DNA from: Giesbergeria sp.
Lineage (GTDB): Bacteria > Pseudomonadota > Gammaproteobacteria > Burkholderiales > Burkholderiaceae_C
Length of the DNA: 6,996 nucleotides
Assembly (NCBI GenBank): GCA_030690515.1
Contig: JAUYGP010000270.1
Coordinates: 1-6,996 of the forward strand
Direction of reading: 5' to 3'
Shown: piece by piece, positions 5,968 through 6,996 of the stretch
How the letters are laid out: the number at the start of each line of letters is the position of its first letter
Position numbering within the stretch: the stretch's first letter is position 1
Notes under the pieces: model-generated
What the model saw: only the letters and a program-made list of their open reading frames with translations
The model's database searches: none
Told to the model about the DNA's origin: nothing
Translations under genes and position numbers: made by a program

Positions 5968-6918
5968 ATGCAACTGCTTTTCATCGCCGATCCGCTTGAA
6001 GTCTTCCAAACCTACAAAGACACCACCTTTGCGATGATGCGCGAGGCCGCGCGCCGTGGGCACACGCTGGCGGCCTGCCAGCCACAGGATGTCATGTGGG
6101 AGCGCGGCCGACCCGTCACAGCCCAGGTGCGAGACATCGTGTTGACCGGGAATCCGGAGGACTGGTTCAATGTACGCACAGAACGCAAGGCTGCACTGGC
6201 AGACTTTGATGCTGTACTCATGCGTAAGGACCCCCCCTTTGACAGCGAGTATTTCTATGCCACACACCTGCTGGAGCAGGCTGAGCGTGATGGCGCCAGA
6301 GTGTTCAACAAGCCGCGCGCCCTGCGGGACCATCCGGAGAAGCTGGCCATTATGGAATTTCCGCAGCTCATTGGGCCGACCTTGGTCACCCGTGACGCGC
6401 GTGACATCCAGCGATTCCATGCTGAACACCAAGACATCATCCTCAAGCCGCTCGACGGTATGGGCGGCATGGGCATTTTTCGGGTGGGGCCGGATGGTCT
6501 GAATCTCGGCAGCATCACCGAAACCCTGAACCGGGGTGGCGCACAAAGCGTGATGGTGCAAAAGTTCCTCCCGGAAATCGTGGAGGGCGACAAGCGAGTG
6601 CTCATTATTGGTGGCCAGCCAGTACCCTTCTGCCTTGCACGTATTCCACAGGGCAGTGAGGTACGCGGCAATCTCGCGGCAGGAGGCAAGGGCGTGGCGC
6701 GCCCCCTGTCAGAGCGCGATGTTGAAATTGCCCGTGCATTGGGCCCCATCCTGCAGGAGCGCGGGCTACTCCTGGCCGGAGTCGATGTGATCGGCGACTA
6801 TGTCACTGAAATCAACGTCACCAGCCCGACCTGTTTTCAGGAAATACAGCAGCAAACAGGTTGCGACGTGGCTTCGTTGTTCATCGATGCTCTGGAAACA
6901 GCGATGAGTAATGAATAA
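5968..6918 (+). CDS. gshB: glutathione synthetase
   Basis: This cytoplasmic ATP-grasp ligase (EC 6.3.2.3) would join gamma-glutamylcysteine to glycine using ATP and Mg2+, completing glutathione synthesis. It has 316 residues, the same length as E. coli GshB. The N-terminal domain starts LLFIADPLEVFQTYKDTTFAMM, shown here as residues 3-24, and carries the family block MRKDPPFD (85-92) and FNKPRALRD (113-121). The ATP-grasp part shows LKPLDGMGG (159-167, glycine-rich ATP loop), EGDKRVLIIGG (206-216), RIPQGSEVRGNLAAGG (225-240) and the metal-binding block EINVTSPT (281-288). All expected motifs are present. The ATG at 5968 follows a weak AGAAG (5956-5960) seven bases away and gives the family N-terminus; an open frame further upstream overlaps the previous gene and has no family character. 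The partner gshA lies upstream, separated by kup and the BenE-type gene. Confidence 0.97.
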   Translation: MQLLFIADPLEVFQTYKDTTFAMMREAARRGHTLAACQPQDVMWERGRPVTAQVRDIVLTGNPEDWFNVRTERKAALADFDAVLMRKDPPFDSEYFYATHLLEQAERDGARVFNKPRALRDHPEKLAIMEFPQLIGPTLVTRDARDIQRFHAEHQDIILKPLDGMGGMGIFRVGPDGLNLGSITETLNRGGAQSVMVQKFLPEIVEGDKRVLIIGGQPVPFCLARIPQGSEVRGNLAAGGKGVARPLSERDVEIARALGPILQERGLLLAGVDVIGDYVTEINVTSPTCFQEIQQQTGCDVASLFIDALETAMSNE

Positions 6919-6928
6919 AAAGCGAAGT

Positions 6929-6962
6929 TTGAGTCGCTGCCGACAAAACCCTATGCTATAGT
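6929..6962 (+). promoter_or_regulatory. candidate sigma-70 promoter for a gene beyond the window
   Basis: TGCTATAGT (6954-6962) is an extended -10 (TGN plus TATAGT, five of six). An overlapping alternative is TATGCT (6952-6957) at 17 bases from TTGAGT (6929-6934, four of six). It starts 11 bases after the gshB stop, so the next + strand gene probably has its own transcription start near 6969. No clear terminator for gshB precedes it. Confidence 0.6.
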
Positions 6963-6996
6963 CGAGGGCTTCGCTGCACAGGAGTACTTCTTTAGG
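6963..6996 (+). other. leader of an unseen downstream gene
   Basis: After the promoter, AGGAG at 6980-6984 looks like a ribosome-binding site, but no ATG, GTG or TTG at a suitable distance starts an open frame before the window ends at 6996. The coding start is therefore outside the window or the transcript is non-coding. In other Burkholderiales the genes after gshB are often PTS components (an EIIA protein, then HPr); nothing here tests that. Confidence 0.35.

Noticed and set aside
1..6996. CRISPR array, tRNA/rRNA, insertion sequence, prophage, toxin-antitoxin or defence genes
   Set aside because: I looked in the gaps and on both strands. All long frames with recognisable protein sequence are the five genes listed, and the gaps are 49 to 157 bases with none of these signatures.

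Overview
The window is ordinary chromosomal DNA of a GC-rich betaproteobacterium. The best fit is Burkholderiales, family Comamonadaceae (Acidovorax, Rhodoferax or Polaromonas type). This rests on strong G/C preference at third codon positions, the betaproteobacterial type of glutamate-cysteine ligase, and a palindromic intergenic element (about 4607-4664) resembling a repeat I recall as abundant in Comamonadaceae. The genus cannot be fixed by reading alone.

All five genes lie on the + strand and fill almost the whole window. In order they are: the 3' four-fifths of trkH, the K+ channel subunit of the Trk system (2-1162, 5' end outside the window); gshA, glutamate-cysteine ligase (1256-2551); kup, a K+/H+ symporter (start most likely GTG at 2705, end 4573); a BenE/YdcO-family membrane transporter (4731-5918); and gshB, glutathione synthetase (5968-6918). 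The last 78 bases hold a likely promoter and leader for a further gene outside the window. No intergenic gap exceeds about 160 bases. No tRNA, rRNA, CRISPR array, insertion sequence or prophage feature is visible.

Two functional themes interleave. TrkH and Kup both bring K+ into the cell. GshA and GshB are the two consecutive steps of glutathione synthesis, but here they are separated by two transporter genes. In proteobacteria glutathione gates the Kef K+-efflux systems, so the grouping makes physiological sense, but joint regulation is only inferred. The BenE-type gene has no aromatic-degradation neighbour here, so its benzoate label is a family name rather than a supported substrate.

Regulatory signals are modest. 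There is a candidate sigma-70 promoter before gshA, a perfect 17-bp palindrome between gshA and kup, a terminator-like hairpin after kup whose T-run merges with the palindromic repeat, and a promoter with an extended -10 after gshB. I found no convincing undescribed system. The points most worth a second look are the repeat element, the palindrome before kup, the cysteine in the TrkH gating loop, and the split glutathione genes.
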